Below are positions 1-9,008 of a stretch of DNA of 36,258 bases, piece by piece. Below the pieces are notes generated by a model. The model ran no database searches. It saw only the letters and a list, made by a program, of their open reading frames with translations, and was not told the DNA's origin. The translations under genes and the position numbers were made by a program. The stretch's first letter is position 1. Each line of letters begins with the position of its first letter. Source of the DNA: a virus; the IMG/VR virus record IMGVR_UViG_3300032046_000105, positions 1 to 36,258 of that record; one strand, given 5' to 3'.

Positions 1-38
1 GTCTGAAATTATTGTGTACGGGTTTGTAGGAATCTCTT

Positions 39-482
39 ATGCCAGGGCCATTACCTAAAAATCCATTGCTCAAGCAGCGTAGAAACCGGGTGGCTACGCG
101 TGCGCTGCTGCCCGCGGAGTCGGCGCCGATCGTGGGTATGCCTGCGCTGCCAGATAATCCGCTGGGGAAGTGGCACAAACTCACGGAGACGTGGTGGGGT
201 GACGTTTGGGCATCGCCGTTATGTCACGAGTACATGCGGGCCGACCTGGGATCGCTGTATCGGTTGGCGGTGTTGGTCAATGCGTTTTGGGAAACCGGAA
301 AATTGGCTGTGGCAGCGGAGATCAGGCTGCTCGAACGGGAGTTTGGACTCACCCCACTAGCCCGCAGGCGGCTCGAATGGACGGTGGCGCAGACCGAGGA
401 GGCCGTGGATCGGCACGAGAGCGCCAGGGCCAGGCGCGCAATAATCGTCGATGCGGCTGATCCGCGGGGAGCGTTGAGATGA
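39..482 (+). CDS. terS: Terminase small subunit
   Basis: This 147-residue protein is the likely DNA-recognition subunit of the packaging motor. The N-terminus MPGPLPK and the later WWGDVWASPLCHEY-like stretch (about residues 52-65) are typical of small terminase subunits from HK97-type phages. It lies directly before the large subunit and overlaps it by four bases (ATGA), which indicates translational coupling. The MPGP start is preferred because it matches the family start; the upstream ribosome binding site is weak (TAGGAATCTCTT). The subfamily assignment is from memory of motifs, and the context makes the role fairly certain. Confidence 0.85.
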   Translation: MPGPLPKNPLLKQRRNRVATRALLPAESAPIVGMPALPDNPLGKWHKLTETWWGDVWASPLCHEYMRADLGSLYRLAVLVNAFWETGKLAVAAEIRLLEREFGLTPLARRRLEWTVAQTEEAVDRHESARARRAIIVDAADPRGALR

Positions 483-2107
483 CCATATTGACAATCCCGG
501 CGCTCGACACGGAGCGATTTCCATCGCTTGGCGGCCAGGTGTGCGACTTCATCGAGAGCTATCTGGTCCACGGGCCAGGCGATCTACGCGGGTCGCCGGT
601 CAAACTGGACGAGGAAAAACGCGCTCTGATCTGGCGGATGTACGAAGTGTATCCCCAGGGGCACGAACATGCCGGGAGGCGTAGATTCAAACGGGCGGCG
701 ATCAGCCTGCGGAAGGGCAGCGCCAAAACGGAGCTGGGGGCGCTGATCACGGCGGTGGAGCTGCACCCGGAGGGGCCGGTGCGCTGCGATGGGTTCGACG
801 CCAAAGGGCAGCCGGTGGGCATTGGGGTTGTGGATGCCTACATCCCGATGGTGGCATACACCGAGGAGCAATCGGACGAGCTGGCCTACAACGCGCTGAA
901 GGTGATCCTGGAGTACAGCCAGGTGGCGGACGCGTTCGACATCGGCCTGGCGCGGATCATGCGGACCGGGGGAGACGGCAAGGCGGTGAGTCTCTCGGCG
1001 GCGCCGGATGCACGCGATGGGGCACGCACGACCTTCCAGTTGTTCGACGAGACGCACCGCATGAACACGCCGCGGCTGCGCCAGGCGCACACGACGATGC
1101 TGGCGAACATCCCGAAGCGCTATCTCTCGGATGCCTGGACGCTGGAGATCACTACGGCGCCGGCGCCAGGTGAGAACTCGGTGGCCGAGGCGACGATGGA
1201 ATACGCCCGGCAGGTAGCCGACGGGAAGATCGAGGACAGCCGGCTATTCTTCTTCCACCGGCAGGCCAGCGACCAACATAATTTGACGACTCCAGAGGGC
1301 GTGCGGGCGGCAGTGCTCGAGGCGAGCGGACCGGTAGCCGAATGGAGCGACATCGATGGCATCTGCGAACAGTGGCGCGACCCGACGACTGACAAATCAT
1401 ACCTGGAGCGCGTCTGGCTCAACCGGTTGGTGCGCTCCTCGGAGCGAGCATTCGACATCCTGGCGTTCGATAAATTGGCGGACGCCGACTACATGCCGCC
1501 CAACGGCGACATGATCACCCTGGGTTTTGACGGGGCGCGCTGGCACGATGCAACGGCAGTCGTCGGCACGCACGTCGAGACGGGATTCCAGATGCTGCTG
1601 GGTCTATGGGAGCGTCCGGAGTCGGCAACGGATGGAGAATGGGAAGTGCCGGCGGATGATGTGGACGGCGTGGTGGCGGAGGCCTTCGAGCGCTGGAACG
1701 TGTGGCGGATGTACTGCGATCCACCGTATTGGGAGAGCACGGTGGCGGGGTGGGCGGGGAAGTACGGCGAGAAACGGGTGTTCGAGTGGTGGACGAACCG
1801 CCAAAAACCGATGGCCTACGCGATCAAGTCGTACGCCAATGCGATCGCGACCGGCGAGCTGCTGCATGACGGAAATCCGCACCTGAGACGGCATCTGGGA
1901 GCGGCCGTGCGCCGAAATCTGCGCATCCGGGACGAGGAAGGCTTGCCATTATGGACGATTTATAAGGAGCGGCCCGATTCGCCGTTCAAAATCGATGCGG
2001 CGATGGCCGGGATTTTGAGCTGGGAAGCGCGCAATGACGCGCTCACGGCGGGAGTCAAGACCCGAAAGACCAGCGTATACGAGGCCAGAGGAGTTGTGGC
2101 AGCATGA
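479..2107 (+). CDS. terL: Terminase large subunit (ATPase and nuclease)
   Basis: This 542-residue protein is the packaging motor that translocates and cuts phage DNA. The N-terminal ATPase has a Walker A-type loop RKGSAKTE (residues 78-85) and a Walker B LFDE (188-191). The C-terminal RNase H-like nuclease is marked by acidic positions in FDGARWHD (D351), YCDPPYW (D414) and KIDAAMAG (D506). The length fits the HK97-like group. It is coupled to the small subunit upstream (ATGA) and overlaps the next small ORF by four bases. No intein or truncation is visible here, unlike the downstream portal. Confidence 0.95.
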   Translation: MTILTIPALDTERFPSLGGQVCDFIESYLVHGPGDLRGSPVKLDEEKRALIWRMYEVYPQGHEHAGRRRFKRAAISLRKGSAKTELGALITAVELHPEGPVRCDGFDAKGQPVGIGVVDAYIPMVAYTEEQSDELAYNALKVILEYSQVADAFDIGLARIMRTGGDGKAVSLSAAPDARDGARTTFQLFDETHRMNTPRLRQAHTTMLANIPKRYLSDAWTLEITTAPAPGENSVAEATMEYARQVADGKIEDSRLFFFHRQASDQHNLTTPEGVRAAVLEASGPVAEWSDIDGICEQWRDPTTDKSYLERVWLNRLVRSSERAFDILAFDKLADADYMPPNGDMITLGFDGARWHDATAVVGTHVETGFQMLLGLWERPESATDGEWEVPADDVDGVVAEAFERWNVWRMYCDPPYWESTVAGWAGKYGEKRVFEWWTNRQKPMAYAIKSYANAIATGELLHDGNPHLRRHLGAAVRRNLRIRDEEGLPLWTIYKERPDSPFKIDAAMAGILSWEARNDALTAGVKTRKTSVYEARGVVAA

Positions 2108-2322
2108 ATTTCTTGCAAAAATACCCCGAATTAAGGCAAGTTTTGGTCAATTTGAAGTCGGGAACAGCCTTCAAAGGCGTCGTTTTCCAACGAAAAAGCG
2201 ATTATCTGGTGCTAAAAAGCGCAGAAATCATTCAGGACCGGGGCCAGGCGGCCAAGAAACAGCCGGTGGATGGCGAGGTGCTGATCTTCCGGGCAGATAT
2301 TGACTTCATACAGGTGATTTGA
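2104..2322 (+). CDS. Small conserved phage protein between terminase and portal
   Basis: This 72-residue protein has a predicted beta-rich core (GTAFKGVVFQRKSDYLVLKS, residues 20-39) and ends in ADIDFIQVI. Proteins of this size and pattern often sit between the large terminase and portal in HK97-like phages; the pattern faintly recalls a small-barrel Sm/Lsm-like fold, which is inference only. It overlaps the terminase stop (ATGA) and the portal start (TGATG), so it is translated as part of the packaging operon. No function is assigned. Confidence 0.75.
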   Translation: MNFLQKYPELRQVLVNLKSGTAFKGVVFQRKSDYLVLKSAEIIQDRGQAAKKQPVDGEVLIFRADIDFIQVI

Positions 2323-5300
2323 TGGCTGCAATCCAGACTCTCGGTACTATCGCAGCGCTGCAACCGTCCTGGTCGCCGGGGAGGACCTACATGGGCGTGC
2401 GCCTGTACGATTCGTTCAATTACGACTACGCGGCGTTGTACCGGATGCAGCCCAACGTGCGCACGTGCGTCGATTTTCTGGCCCGAAACGTGGCGCAGTT
2501 GGGCCTGCACTCCTACCGGAGGGTGGATGATACCGACCGGGTGCGACTGATGCCGGGCGATCATGGGCTGCCGCAGGTGCTCTCCAGGCCGCTGCCGGCT
2601 GACTACAAGATGACGAGTTACCGCCTGATCGAGGCGCTGATGGCGGATTTAGGGGTATATTTCAACGGTTACTGGCTCAAATTGCGCAGTGGAAGGGATT
2701 TAACCGGACTTTTGCGCATCCCGCCGATGTATATGACGGTGAAGGGCGGGTTGATCCCCACCCAATATACGATCACGGCTAGTGGGCAGCTCTGGAAGCT
2801 GCAACCTGATGAAATCGTGCACTTCCGGGGTTATAACCCGGAGAATGCGGTCAGCGGGCTATCGCCGCTAGAAACTCTGCGGCGGGTACTGGCCGAGGAG
2901 CAGGCCGCCGGCAAATATCGGGAGGAATTTTGGCAGAACGCGGCGCGGATGCGGGGGATCATCGAGCGACCGGCTGAAGCGCCGGAGTGGAGCGACCCGG
3001 CGCGCGAGCGCTTCATGGCCGAGTTCGCGGCGCTGTATGCGGGCGAAGAGACCGGCGGCAAGACGGCGGTGCTGGAAGAGGGCATGAAATTCACGGAAGG
3101 GAGCTTCAACCCGCAGGAGAGCGAGTACCTGGGCGGGCGGAAGTTGACGCGGGAGGAATGTGCCCGCGCTTATCATATCCCGCTGCCGATGGTGGGCATT
3201 TTGGAGCATGCCACGTTCTGTCTACCTGCTCATGTACCGGTGTTTACGGCAGAGGGACCACGCCCTATCGCTGAGATACGAGTGGGAGATCAAGTCTGGA
3301 GTCATAGTGGTGATGGATTCATTTTGAAGCAGGTTACGCGGTCAGGTCAAACGGGCATCAATCCGATCCTGCGTATTAAGACACAAAATCGGACGTTGGA
3401 CGTGAATCCAACACATCCAATTCTAGTTCGACGTTTAGCTAAAGTGGAGGGTATACCGGATCCGGATGCGGGCGCAAAGGTGCGAGCCGGTCAATCTCGG
3501 TGGCATTATGAAGTGCAACATATTTATATGCCGGCAAATGAGATCAAATGTGGCGATATTCTGGTGGTGCTGAAGAAATTACCAGAGGGAAAATCTTGTC
3601 AAGCGATAGAGCGGATGGAATTCTTTGGTCTCTTGATAGGTGATGGGAATATCTATCCCAAGACCGGAAGCGTTTCTATCGCGAGGGCAAACGATGCGCT
3701 ATATATGGATCACTATCGGAATATTATGCGCAAGGAGTTCAAGTCTTTTGGCCGTCGCGGGAACGGTAAGATGAGAGATGTGCCCATGCAGCCTGTGGCT
3801 CTGGTGGAAGGGGATCGGCAGACTCGTTTCGCGTCCGTGATGGTTGTAGAGGAGCTAACAAAACTTGGCCTATCTGGAACGGCGCATACCAAGCGCGTTC
3901 CTGGCTGGGTATTCGGCGCAAGTCATGCTGAGCAGTTTGCGTTCTTGCGTGGCTACTTGGACGCTGATGGATCGGTTGATAAGCGCGGCAAAATCAGCTA
4001 TTCTTCTTGCAATCCTTTACTCATCGAAGATATCCGCCATCTGTGCATGAGCCTGGGAGTGGCCGTCAACAATGTTTATCACCGAGTTGGACGGACGGTG
4101 CTGCCGACCGGCGACAACGGGGACGTCGATCAATGGACTATTGTTTGTTCGGATCCCAAAGCGAATCTGATGATCGGTTCATATGATCCGCGCTATCAGG
4201 AGCGATGGGCCAATGCGCGCAGCTGGGGCAAGAAAGCCAAGAATTACCCGTTTGCGAGAGGTAGAAATTCCGAGCCTCCGGTCGGTTGTGAATATTCGCG
4301 TGTAGTTTCTATCGAAGACCTTCCGGCAGAGCCAGTCTATGACATTGAAGTCGAAGGCAGTCATAATTTTATTGCGGCGGGTATCGTAGTTCACAATTCG
4401 AATATTACCGAGCAACATAAAAACTTGTATCAGGATTCGCTGGGGCCGTGGCTGGTGATGATCGAGCAGGACATCGAGCTGCAGCTGCTGCCAGAATTCG
4501 CCGACAGCGACGATGTTTACGTCGAGTTCAACATCATGGAAAAATTGGCCGGGTCATTCGAGGATCAGATCAAATCTTTCCAGGCGGCAGTAGGGCGACC
4601 GTGGATGACGCCCAACGAGGCGCGCGCCCGGATGAACATGCCGAGCATGGACGGCGATGCGGATGAGCTGGCTACCCCATTGAATGTGATCGTCGGGGGT
4701 CAGGCCTCGCCGCGTGACAGCGCCCCGCCCGGAAAATCGGCAGCGGCTGGAGAATGGCAGACCGGGTCTGCGCCGCAATTCTCGAAGGCACGGCGGTTCG
4801 ACAGCCATTTCCCGGAGCTGCGCGCCCGGTATGCGGAGAAATGGACGAGCGTGCTGACCACGTTCTATAAACGGCAGGAGCGATCGATCGTCAGCCGGGT
4901 ACCGGCAACCATCCAGGACGGCAAAAGTGTGATCGGCGGCTCGGTGTGGTGGGACGATGAGCGCTGGAACAACGAATTAGGCGTCGATCTGTTGAAGCTG
5001 AACCGGGCCACGACGCTGGCCTACGCCGAGGCAATGGCGCAAAAGCTGGGGGCGGAGATCGAGGATTGGGACATGTTCGAGGCGCTCATGCTGCCCTGGC
5101 TGGCCGAACACTCGAGGATCCAGGCGGAGAGCATCAATAACCACACCAAAACGGCGCTGGATGAGGCTTTGATGCAGCCGGAGGCGCTGGAGGCGGTGAA
5201 AAATGTATTCGTGGTGGCGCTGAGCGCCTGGGTGGGACGGGAAGTGATCGGGGCGATCACCTCTGCGGCTAATTTCGGCTCGATGGAGGCGGCCAGGGCC

Positions 5301-5486
5301 TCGGGCAGCGTGGGGAGCAAGACCTGGCACGTCAACAGCGGCAACCCACGACCCAGCCACGCAGCGATGGACGGCGAGACGGTGGGGATCCGGGACAATT
5401 TCAGCAACGGACTGCGCTGGCCGGGCGATCCGCAGGGAAGCGCGGACGAAAACGCAAATTGCCAATGCAGTGTGGAATTTTCGTGA
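2322..5486 (+). CDS. Portal protein fused to Mu gpF-like minor head protein, interrupted by an intein
   Basis: The precursor is 1054 residues. Residues 1-299 and 693 onward form an HK97-type portal, the dodecameric DNA gate at the capsid vertex. After the portal (to about residue 780) the chain continues into a helical region and a Mu gpF-like head morphogenesis domain, whose signature (RPSHAAMDGE, LRWPGDP, ENANCQCS) lies in the last 55 residues. Residues 300-692 are an intein placed inside the conserved portal motif HATF/SNITEQ. The start is the ATG at 2322, overlapping the previous stop (TGATG); a TTG three bases upstream is unlikely. Without the intein the mature protein would be about 661 residues, long for a lone portal and consistent with a portal-MuF fusion. 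Confidence 0.92.
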   Translation: MAAIQTLGTIAALQPSWSPGRTYMGVRLYDSFNYDYAALYRMQPNVRTCVDFLARNVAQLGLHSYRRVDDTDRVRLMPGDHGLPQVLSRPLPADYKMTSYRLIEALMADLGVYFNGYWLKLRSGRDLTGLLRIPPMYMTVKGGLIPTQYTITASGQLWKLQPDEIVHFRGYNPENAVSGLSPLETLRRVLAEEQAAGKYREEFWQNAARMRGIIERPAEAPEWSDPARERFMAEFAALYAGEETGGKTAVLEEGMKFTEGSFNPQESEYLGGRKLTREECARAYHIPLPMVGILEHATFCLPAHVPVFTAEGPRPIAEIRVGDQVWSHSGDGFILKQVTRSGQTGINPILRIKTQNRTLDVNPTHPILVRRLAKVEGIPDPDAGAKVRAGQSRWHYEVQHIYMPANEIKCGDILVVLKKLPEGKSCQAIERMEFFGLLIGDGNIYPKTGSVSIARANDALYMDHYRNIMRKEFKSFGRRGNGKMRDVPMQPVALVEGDRQTRFASVMVVEELTKLGLSGTAHTKRVPGWVFGASHAEQFAFLRGYLDADGSVDKRGKISYSSCNPLLIEDIRHLCMSLGVAVNNVYHRVGRTVLPTGDNGDVDQWTIVCSDPKANLMIGSYDPRYQERWANARSWGKKAKNYPFARGRNSEPPVGCEYSRVVSIEDLPAEPVYDIEVEGSHNFIAAGIVVHNSNITEQHKNLYQDSLGPWLVMIEQDIELQLLPEFADSDDVYVEFNIMEKLAGSFEDQIKSFQAAVGRPWMTPNEARARMNMPSMDGDADELATPLNVIVGGQASPRDSAPPGKSAAAGEWQTGSAPQFSKARRFDSHFPELRARYAEKWTSVLTTFYKRQERSIVSRVPATIQDGKSVIGGSVWWDDERWNNELGVDLLKLNRATTLAYAEAMAQKLGAEIEDWDMFEALMLPWLAEHSRIQAESINNHTKTALDEALMQPEALEAVKNVFVVALSAWVGREVIGAITSAANFGSMEAARASGSVGSKTWHVNSGNPRPSHAAMDGETVGIRDNFSNGLRWPGDPQGSADENANCQCSVEFS
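3219..4397 (+). mobile_element. Intein with LAGLIDADG homing endonuclease, in the portal gene
   Basis: This is a 393-residue in-frame insertion. It begins with Cys (CLPAHVPVFTAEGPRPI) and ends with the splice motif GIVVHN followed by Ser as the first C-extein residue. The N-terminal splicing block and the C-terminal block (VYDIEVEGSHNFIAAG) frame two LAGLIDADG motifs, FGLLIGDGN (intein residue about 135) and LRGYLDADGS (about 243). All catalytic positions visible by eye are intact, so splicing and homing activity are both plausible. Base composition is visibly more AT-rich than the flanking portal sequence, which fits independent transfer. Confidence 0.93.
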
Positions 5487-5489
5487 TTG

Positions 5490-5506
5490 CGGATTGCCGC
5501 AATCCG
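5490..5506. repeat. 17-bp palindrome CGGATTGCCGCAATCCG, copy 1
   Basis: This is an exact inverted repeat with a 7-bp stem and CCG spacer in the portal-protease gap. Identical copies occur at 22054-22070 and 27349-27365. Confidence 0.8.
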
Positions 5507-5518
5507 ATTGAGGTGTGA

Positions 5519-5564
5519 GATGACGGAAAACAGGAGTTTTCGATGACGGAAAACAGGAGTTTTC
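5519..5564 (+). repeat. Tandem duplication of a 23-bp unit carrying the ribosome binding site
   Basis: Two perfect 23-bp copies (5519-5541 and 5542-5564), each containing GATGACGGAAAACAGGAG, lie head to tail just before the protease start. The second supplies the working CAGGAG site. The first contains an ATG with no long frame. Confidence 0.9.
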
Positions 5565-5565
5565 A

Positions 5566-6402
5566 ATGAAACAAAAAATTTATACCGGGCTGATCCAACT
5601 GAAGGCGGATGGCAAGGAAGGTGAGTTCATGGCCGAGTTTGCCACGCTCAACGTGATCGACCACGACAAGGACGTGACGTTACCTGGGGCGTTCCACGAT
5701 GGGCAAGGGACGCTGATCGAGCCATGGAATCATAGCTACGGCATGCTGCCGGTCGGGAAGGGCGTGATTCATGAAAAGGAGAACAAGGCCATCATAGAAG
5801 GCCAATTTTTCCTGGATGTTCAATCCGGCCTGGAGCATTACCGGGTGGTCAAGGCGCTCGGTCCGCTTCAGGAATGGTCGTACACTTTCGAGATCGAAAA
5901 GGCCAGCCAGGGGAAATTCGAGGATCAGGATGTACGATTCCTGGAGGGATTGGATGTTTGGGGCGTGGCCCCGGTCACGCGCGGAGCAGGGATCGACACC
6001 CGAACCACGGACATCAAGGGCGCAAAGCCCTTCCCTAATGAACATTCATGCCGGCTTCGTCCGCCAGGCGATTTCCAGGCGGACAGCTTCCGGCGCACGA
6101 CGCGGGCGCACGAGGGAAAGAAATATGATGTCATCATGGGAAAACTGAAAGACGAAGATACCATGACCGAGCAGGCCTATCGCTATCCCAAAGAAACCTG
6201 GGAGGCAGCCGATGCCCGCGCGCATTGCAAAGGTCATGATGGTAGTTTCGAGCCTGCAAAGGCTCTTAATGCTCAGGGCGACGGCGAAGACGAGGCTGGC
6301 GAACGGGGACGTTCGCAGGGTAAGTCGAGCGGCATCGAACTGATACGGACCCGATTAGATATTCTAGAAATTGAAACCGGCGTAGAACCGGAGGAGGAAT
6401 AA
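5566..6402 (+). CDS. Prohead protease (HK97 family, peptidase S78-like)
   Basis: This 278-residue protein is the likely capsid maturation protease. The catalytic residues appear as H56 in EPWNHSYGMLPVG and S105 in LQEWSYTFEI, the two signature motifs of the herpesvirus-like HK97 prohead proteases. The family core occupies roughly residues 1-160. The C-terminal part holds a YRYPKETWEAADARAHCKGH motif that often trails phage proteases and may bind the scaffold or substrate (inference). The major capsid gene follows with no gap, as expected for head assembly genes. Confidence 0.93.
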   Translation: MKQKIYTGLIQLKADGKEGEFMAEFATLNVIDHDKDVTLPGAFHDGQGTLIEPWNHSYGMLPVGKGVIHEKENKAIIEGQFFLDVQSGLEHYRVVKALGPLQEWSYTFEIEKASQGKFEDQDVRFLEGLDVWGVAPVTRGAGIDTRTTDIKGAKPFPNEHSCRLRPPGDFQADSFRRTTRAHEGKKYDVIMGKLKDEDTMTEQAYRYPKETWEAADARAHCKGHDGSFEPAKALNAQGDGEDEAGERGRSQGKSSGIELIRTRLDILEIETGVEPEEE

Positions 6403-7695
6403 ATGTTCATTCTCAAGGAATTACATGAGAAATATCAAAAGGCGCTGCTGGCAGCGCGCGACTTGTGCGACCTGGTGGAAAAGGAAAAGCGCGATTTCAC
6501 CGAGGACGAGCGCGGCAAGGTGTCCGCGGCGCTGAAAGAGGCGAATGATCTGAAGACGCAGATCAAACAGGCCGAGGACGATCAGGCGATGCGCAAGCAG
6601 ATCGAGGCCTTGGGCGAGTTCGGCGAACGCCAGACCAGCGATGGTGGAAACACTCAGCCCAAGGGCGCGAAGACCCTGGGGCAGCGGTTCCTGGATAGCC
6701 CGGAATGGCAGGCCTGGTTCAAGCAGATTGCTCCAGATGGGCATATCTCGGAGAGTCGCAAAGGAATCAGCAGCCCGGCGGTGATGATCAAAGACTTCGG
6801 CATCTTCCCCCAGCGCAAGGAGCTGATCACCGGGTTGGCCGATAACAGCGCCGGGGCGTTCGTGGTGACGGAGGATACCGGGATCTATGAGCCGATCGGG
6901 CGCTACCCGGTGACACTGCGTGACCTGATCAGCGTGCGCACGACCACCAGCGACACGGTGGAGTTCGTGCGCCAAACCAAACAGATCACGGAGGCGGCGC
7001 CCACGCCGGAGTCCAATGTCAAATATGTGACCGGCTACCCGGGTGAGATCGACGGCAAGAAGCCCCAGGGCGAAGTCCATTGGGAGCGGGTGCACGAGAC
7101 GGTCAAGACGATCGCCGTGTACGTGGGCGCAACCAAGCGCGCCCTGGCGGACGTGGGGCAGCTACGCGGCTTGATCGACCAGGAGCTGCGCGACGACCTG
7201 GTGGACGCGCTAGAAAACCAGCTCTTCAACGGCAACGGCATCGGCGAGAACTTCCTGGGGATCAACAACCAACCCGGCACACTGGTGCAGGCGTTCAATA
7301 CGAACGCGCTGATCACGGCGCGCCAGGCGATCACCACGCTGTTGGTGATCGGACGGCAAATGCCGACGGCGTTCGTGTTCAATCCGCAGGACTGGGAGAC
7401 GATCGACCTGCTGCGGGATCTCAATGGGAACTTTCTGCGGGGCAATCCGTTTGGAGCAGGGCCGAACACGCTGTGGGGCGTGCCGGTGGTGCAATCGTTC
7501 CACACCGCCCAGGGCGCGGCCTGGCTGGCCAACTGGCGCAAAGCGGTACTTTGGGACCGCCAACAGGCGACGATCAGCGCAACTGACAGCCACGAGGACT
7601 GGTTCATCCGAAATATGATCGCCATTTTGGCCGAACTCCGCGCGGCGTGGGGTTTGATCAGACCCCAGGCATTCGTTCAGGTTCTGATGGCATAA
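6403..7695 (+). CDS. Major capsid protein (HK97 fold)
   Basis: This is a 430-residue HK97-type capsid protein. Residues 1-75 are charged and helical (KEKRDFTEDERGKVSAALKE), matching the delta/scaffold domain that the upstream protease would remove. From about residue 130 the body contains typical elements such as ADNSAGAFVVTEDTG, an HE(T)VKTIAVYVGATKRAL segment and the C-terminal ILAELRAAWGLIRPQAFV. A strong GGAGGA site sits in the end of the protease gene immediately before the ATG. A perfect hairpin follows the stop. Confidence 0.95.
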   Translation: MFILKELHEKYQKALLAARDLCDLVEKEKRDFTEDERGKVSAALKEANDLKTQIKQAEDDQAMRKQIEALGEFGERQTSDGGNTQPKGAKTLGQRFLDSPEWQAWFKQIAPDGHISESRKGISSPAVMIKDFGIFPQRKELITGLADNSAGAFVVTEDTGIYEPIGRYPVTLRDLISVRTTTSDTVEFVRQTKQITEAAPTPESNVKYVTGYPGEIDGKKPQGEVHWERVHETVKTIAVYVGATKRALADVGQLRGLIDQELRDDLVDALENQLFNGNGIGENFLGINNQPGTLVQAFNTNALITARQAITTLLVIGRQMPTAFVFNPQDWETIDLLRDLNGNFLRGNPFGAGPNTLWGVPVVQSFHTAQGAAWLANWRKAVLWDRQQATISATDSHEDWFIRNMIAILAELRAAWGLIRPQAFVQVLMA

Positions 7696-7720
7696 GCCGG
7701 GCAATTTGCGTCGGTTTATG

Positions 7721-7752
7721 CGGGGGATGTGGAGTCATCTCCACATCCCCCG
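7721..7752 (+). terminator. Perfect 14-bp hairpin after the capsid gene
   Basis: An inverted repeat with 14 paired bases on each side (7721-7734 and 7739-7752) encloses a TCAT loop, 25 bp after the capsid stop. There is no U-run, so it is not a classical terminator. It is better read as an mRNA-stabilising or partial-termination structure that sets capsid levels above the cassette behind it (inference). It also argues that the GTG at 7729, buried in the stem, is not the start of the next gene. Confidence 0.7.
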
Positions 7753-7764
7753 AGTGGAGAGCTC

Positions 7765-8436
7765 ATGGTCGAACAGCAGAGCATTATCGCAGAGCGAGGT
7801 GTGTTATACGTAGCTTACGGCGAGAAAGCGCGGGAGCAGGCGGGCGTAAGCATCCGCACGGCGCGCAAACAGGCCAAGGGGCTGCCGATCGCCGTGGTGA
7901 GCGATACGCCGATGACAGGTGTGGAGCATAACATCTACCACCCGGAAGCCGACCGGGGAGCGCGCACGCAAAAGACGCAGATGTACAGGCTCAGCCCGTT
8001 CGAGCAGACTCTGTTCCTGGACGCTGACACCGAGATGCTGAGCAGCCCGGCGGGGGGCTGGGAGCTGTTGAAATATGTGGACCTGGTGCTGACGCAGGAT
8101 GTAACACGGATTTTCGCTGAAAACCACTGGCCGCATCTCAATAAAGACGAGGTGGCGGCGACGACGAAGCTGCTCGGAACCGGGCAGCACCTATATTACA
8201 ACAGCGGTGTGATCTTCTTCCGGCGCAACGATCGGACGGCAGCAATGATGGACGCCTGGTACGCGGAATGGCTGCGCTGGAATCTGCACGACCAAATGGC
8301 GCTGCTGCGGGCCATCCACCAGCACCCGGTGCGGATCGCGCCGATGCGGGCGCCCTGGAACACGCACCACCAAAAAGAAGCGCAGTTCATCTACCACAAG
8401 CACCGCCAGGCGCGGCGGGAGGGTGCGCCGCAATGA
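7765..8436 (+). CDS. Glycosyltransferase-like protein (GT-A fold, DxD)
   Basis: This 223-residue protein begins GVLYVAYGEKA after a short lead and carries a metal-binding DxD-type motif in TLFLDADTEML (D86-A87-D88). Later segments LYYNSGVIFFRRND and HDQMALLRAIHQHPV match the acceptor and catalytic half of GT8-like or nucleotide-diphospho-sugar transferases. It would move a sugar from a nucleotide donor to an unknown acceptor in the cytoplasm. The start at 7765 follows GGAGAG and the hairpin; an upstream in-frame GTG (7729) lies inside the stem. A clear paralogue is at 10048-10902. The gene overlaps the next one (ATGA). Confidence 0.8.
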   Translation: MVEQQSIIAERGVLYVAYGEKAREQAGVSIRTARKQAKGLPIAVVSDTPMTGVEHNIYHPEADRGARTQKTQMYRLSPFEQTLFLDADTEMLSSPAGGWELLKYVDLVLTQDVTRIFAENHWPHLNKDEVAATTKLLGTGQHLYYNSGVIFFRRNDRTAAMMDAWYAEWLRWNLHDQMALLRAIHQHPVRIAPMRAPWNTHHQKEAQFIYHKHRQARREGAPQ

Positions 8437-9008
8437 TCGTACCTTCCGCAGAAATCAAGCGAGCATTGGCGATTGCCCATCAAATTCCGGGCTTGTACCG
8501 CCAGAGCGAGGCCGCATTTCTCTACCGACTGGCGCGGCGACGTGGAAACCTGGTCGAATTGGGCTGCTGGATGGGCCGGACGACGGCCATCATGCTGCAG
8601 GCGGCGGCGATCTGGGGCGCAGAGCTGACCACTGTGGACGCTTTCACGGCGATGCCGAACCAGCGGAAACGCGCAACGCCAGAACGATGGCGAGCTAATC
8701 TCAAAGATATTGGATTAATACCGCCCAATTTGCTGGCTATGACCACCAATGAAGCTGCAGAAGTCTACTCGAACGAGCAGATAATCTCACTGCTTTTCAT
8801 CGATGCGAACCACACACGCGAGCAGGTTAGCCGCGACCTGGCCAATTGGACACCTCGCATCAAAATTGGCGGCGTTGTAGCCCTCCACGATATGTTTTAT
8901 TCCTCCATCACCGGCGTTTGCCTGGCGGTAGTGAATTGGTGGAGTACCGCGCGGTGGGAATATATTGGGCAGAGAGATTACACGATTGCATTTCGGAGGA
9001 TGCGCTGA
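8433..9008 (+). CDS. SAM-dependent methyltransferase (class I, small-molecule or glycan type)
   Basis: This 191-residue protein has a motif I, VELGCWMGRTT (about residues 42-52), an acidic strand end TTVDAFT, and LLFIDANHTREQVSRDL followed by IGGVVALHDM. This order matches class I methyltransferases of the Methyltransf_24 type, which often methylate sugars or small molecules. No DNA-methyltransferase catalytic motif (DPPY or PCQ) is present. It is coupled to the glycosyltransferase by ATGA and to the next gene by TGATG, so it probably modifies the same product (inference). Confidence 0.8.
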   Translation: MIVPSAEIKRALAIAHQIPGLYRQSEAAFLYRLARRRGNLVELGCWMGRTTAIMLQAAAIWGAELTTVDAFTAMPNQRKRATPERWRANLKDIGLIPPNLLAMTTNEAAEVYSNEQIISLLFIDANHTREQVSRDLANWTPRIKIGGVVALHDMFYSSITGVCLAVVNWWSTARWEYIGQRDYTIAFRRMR

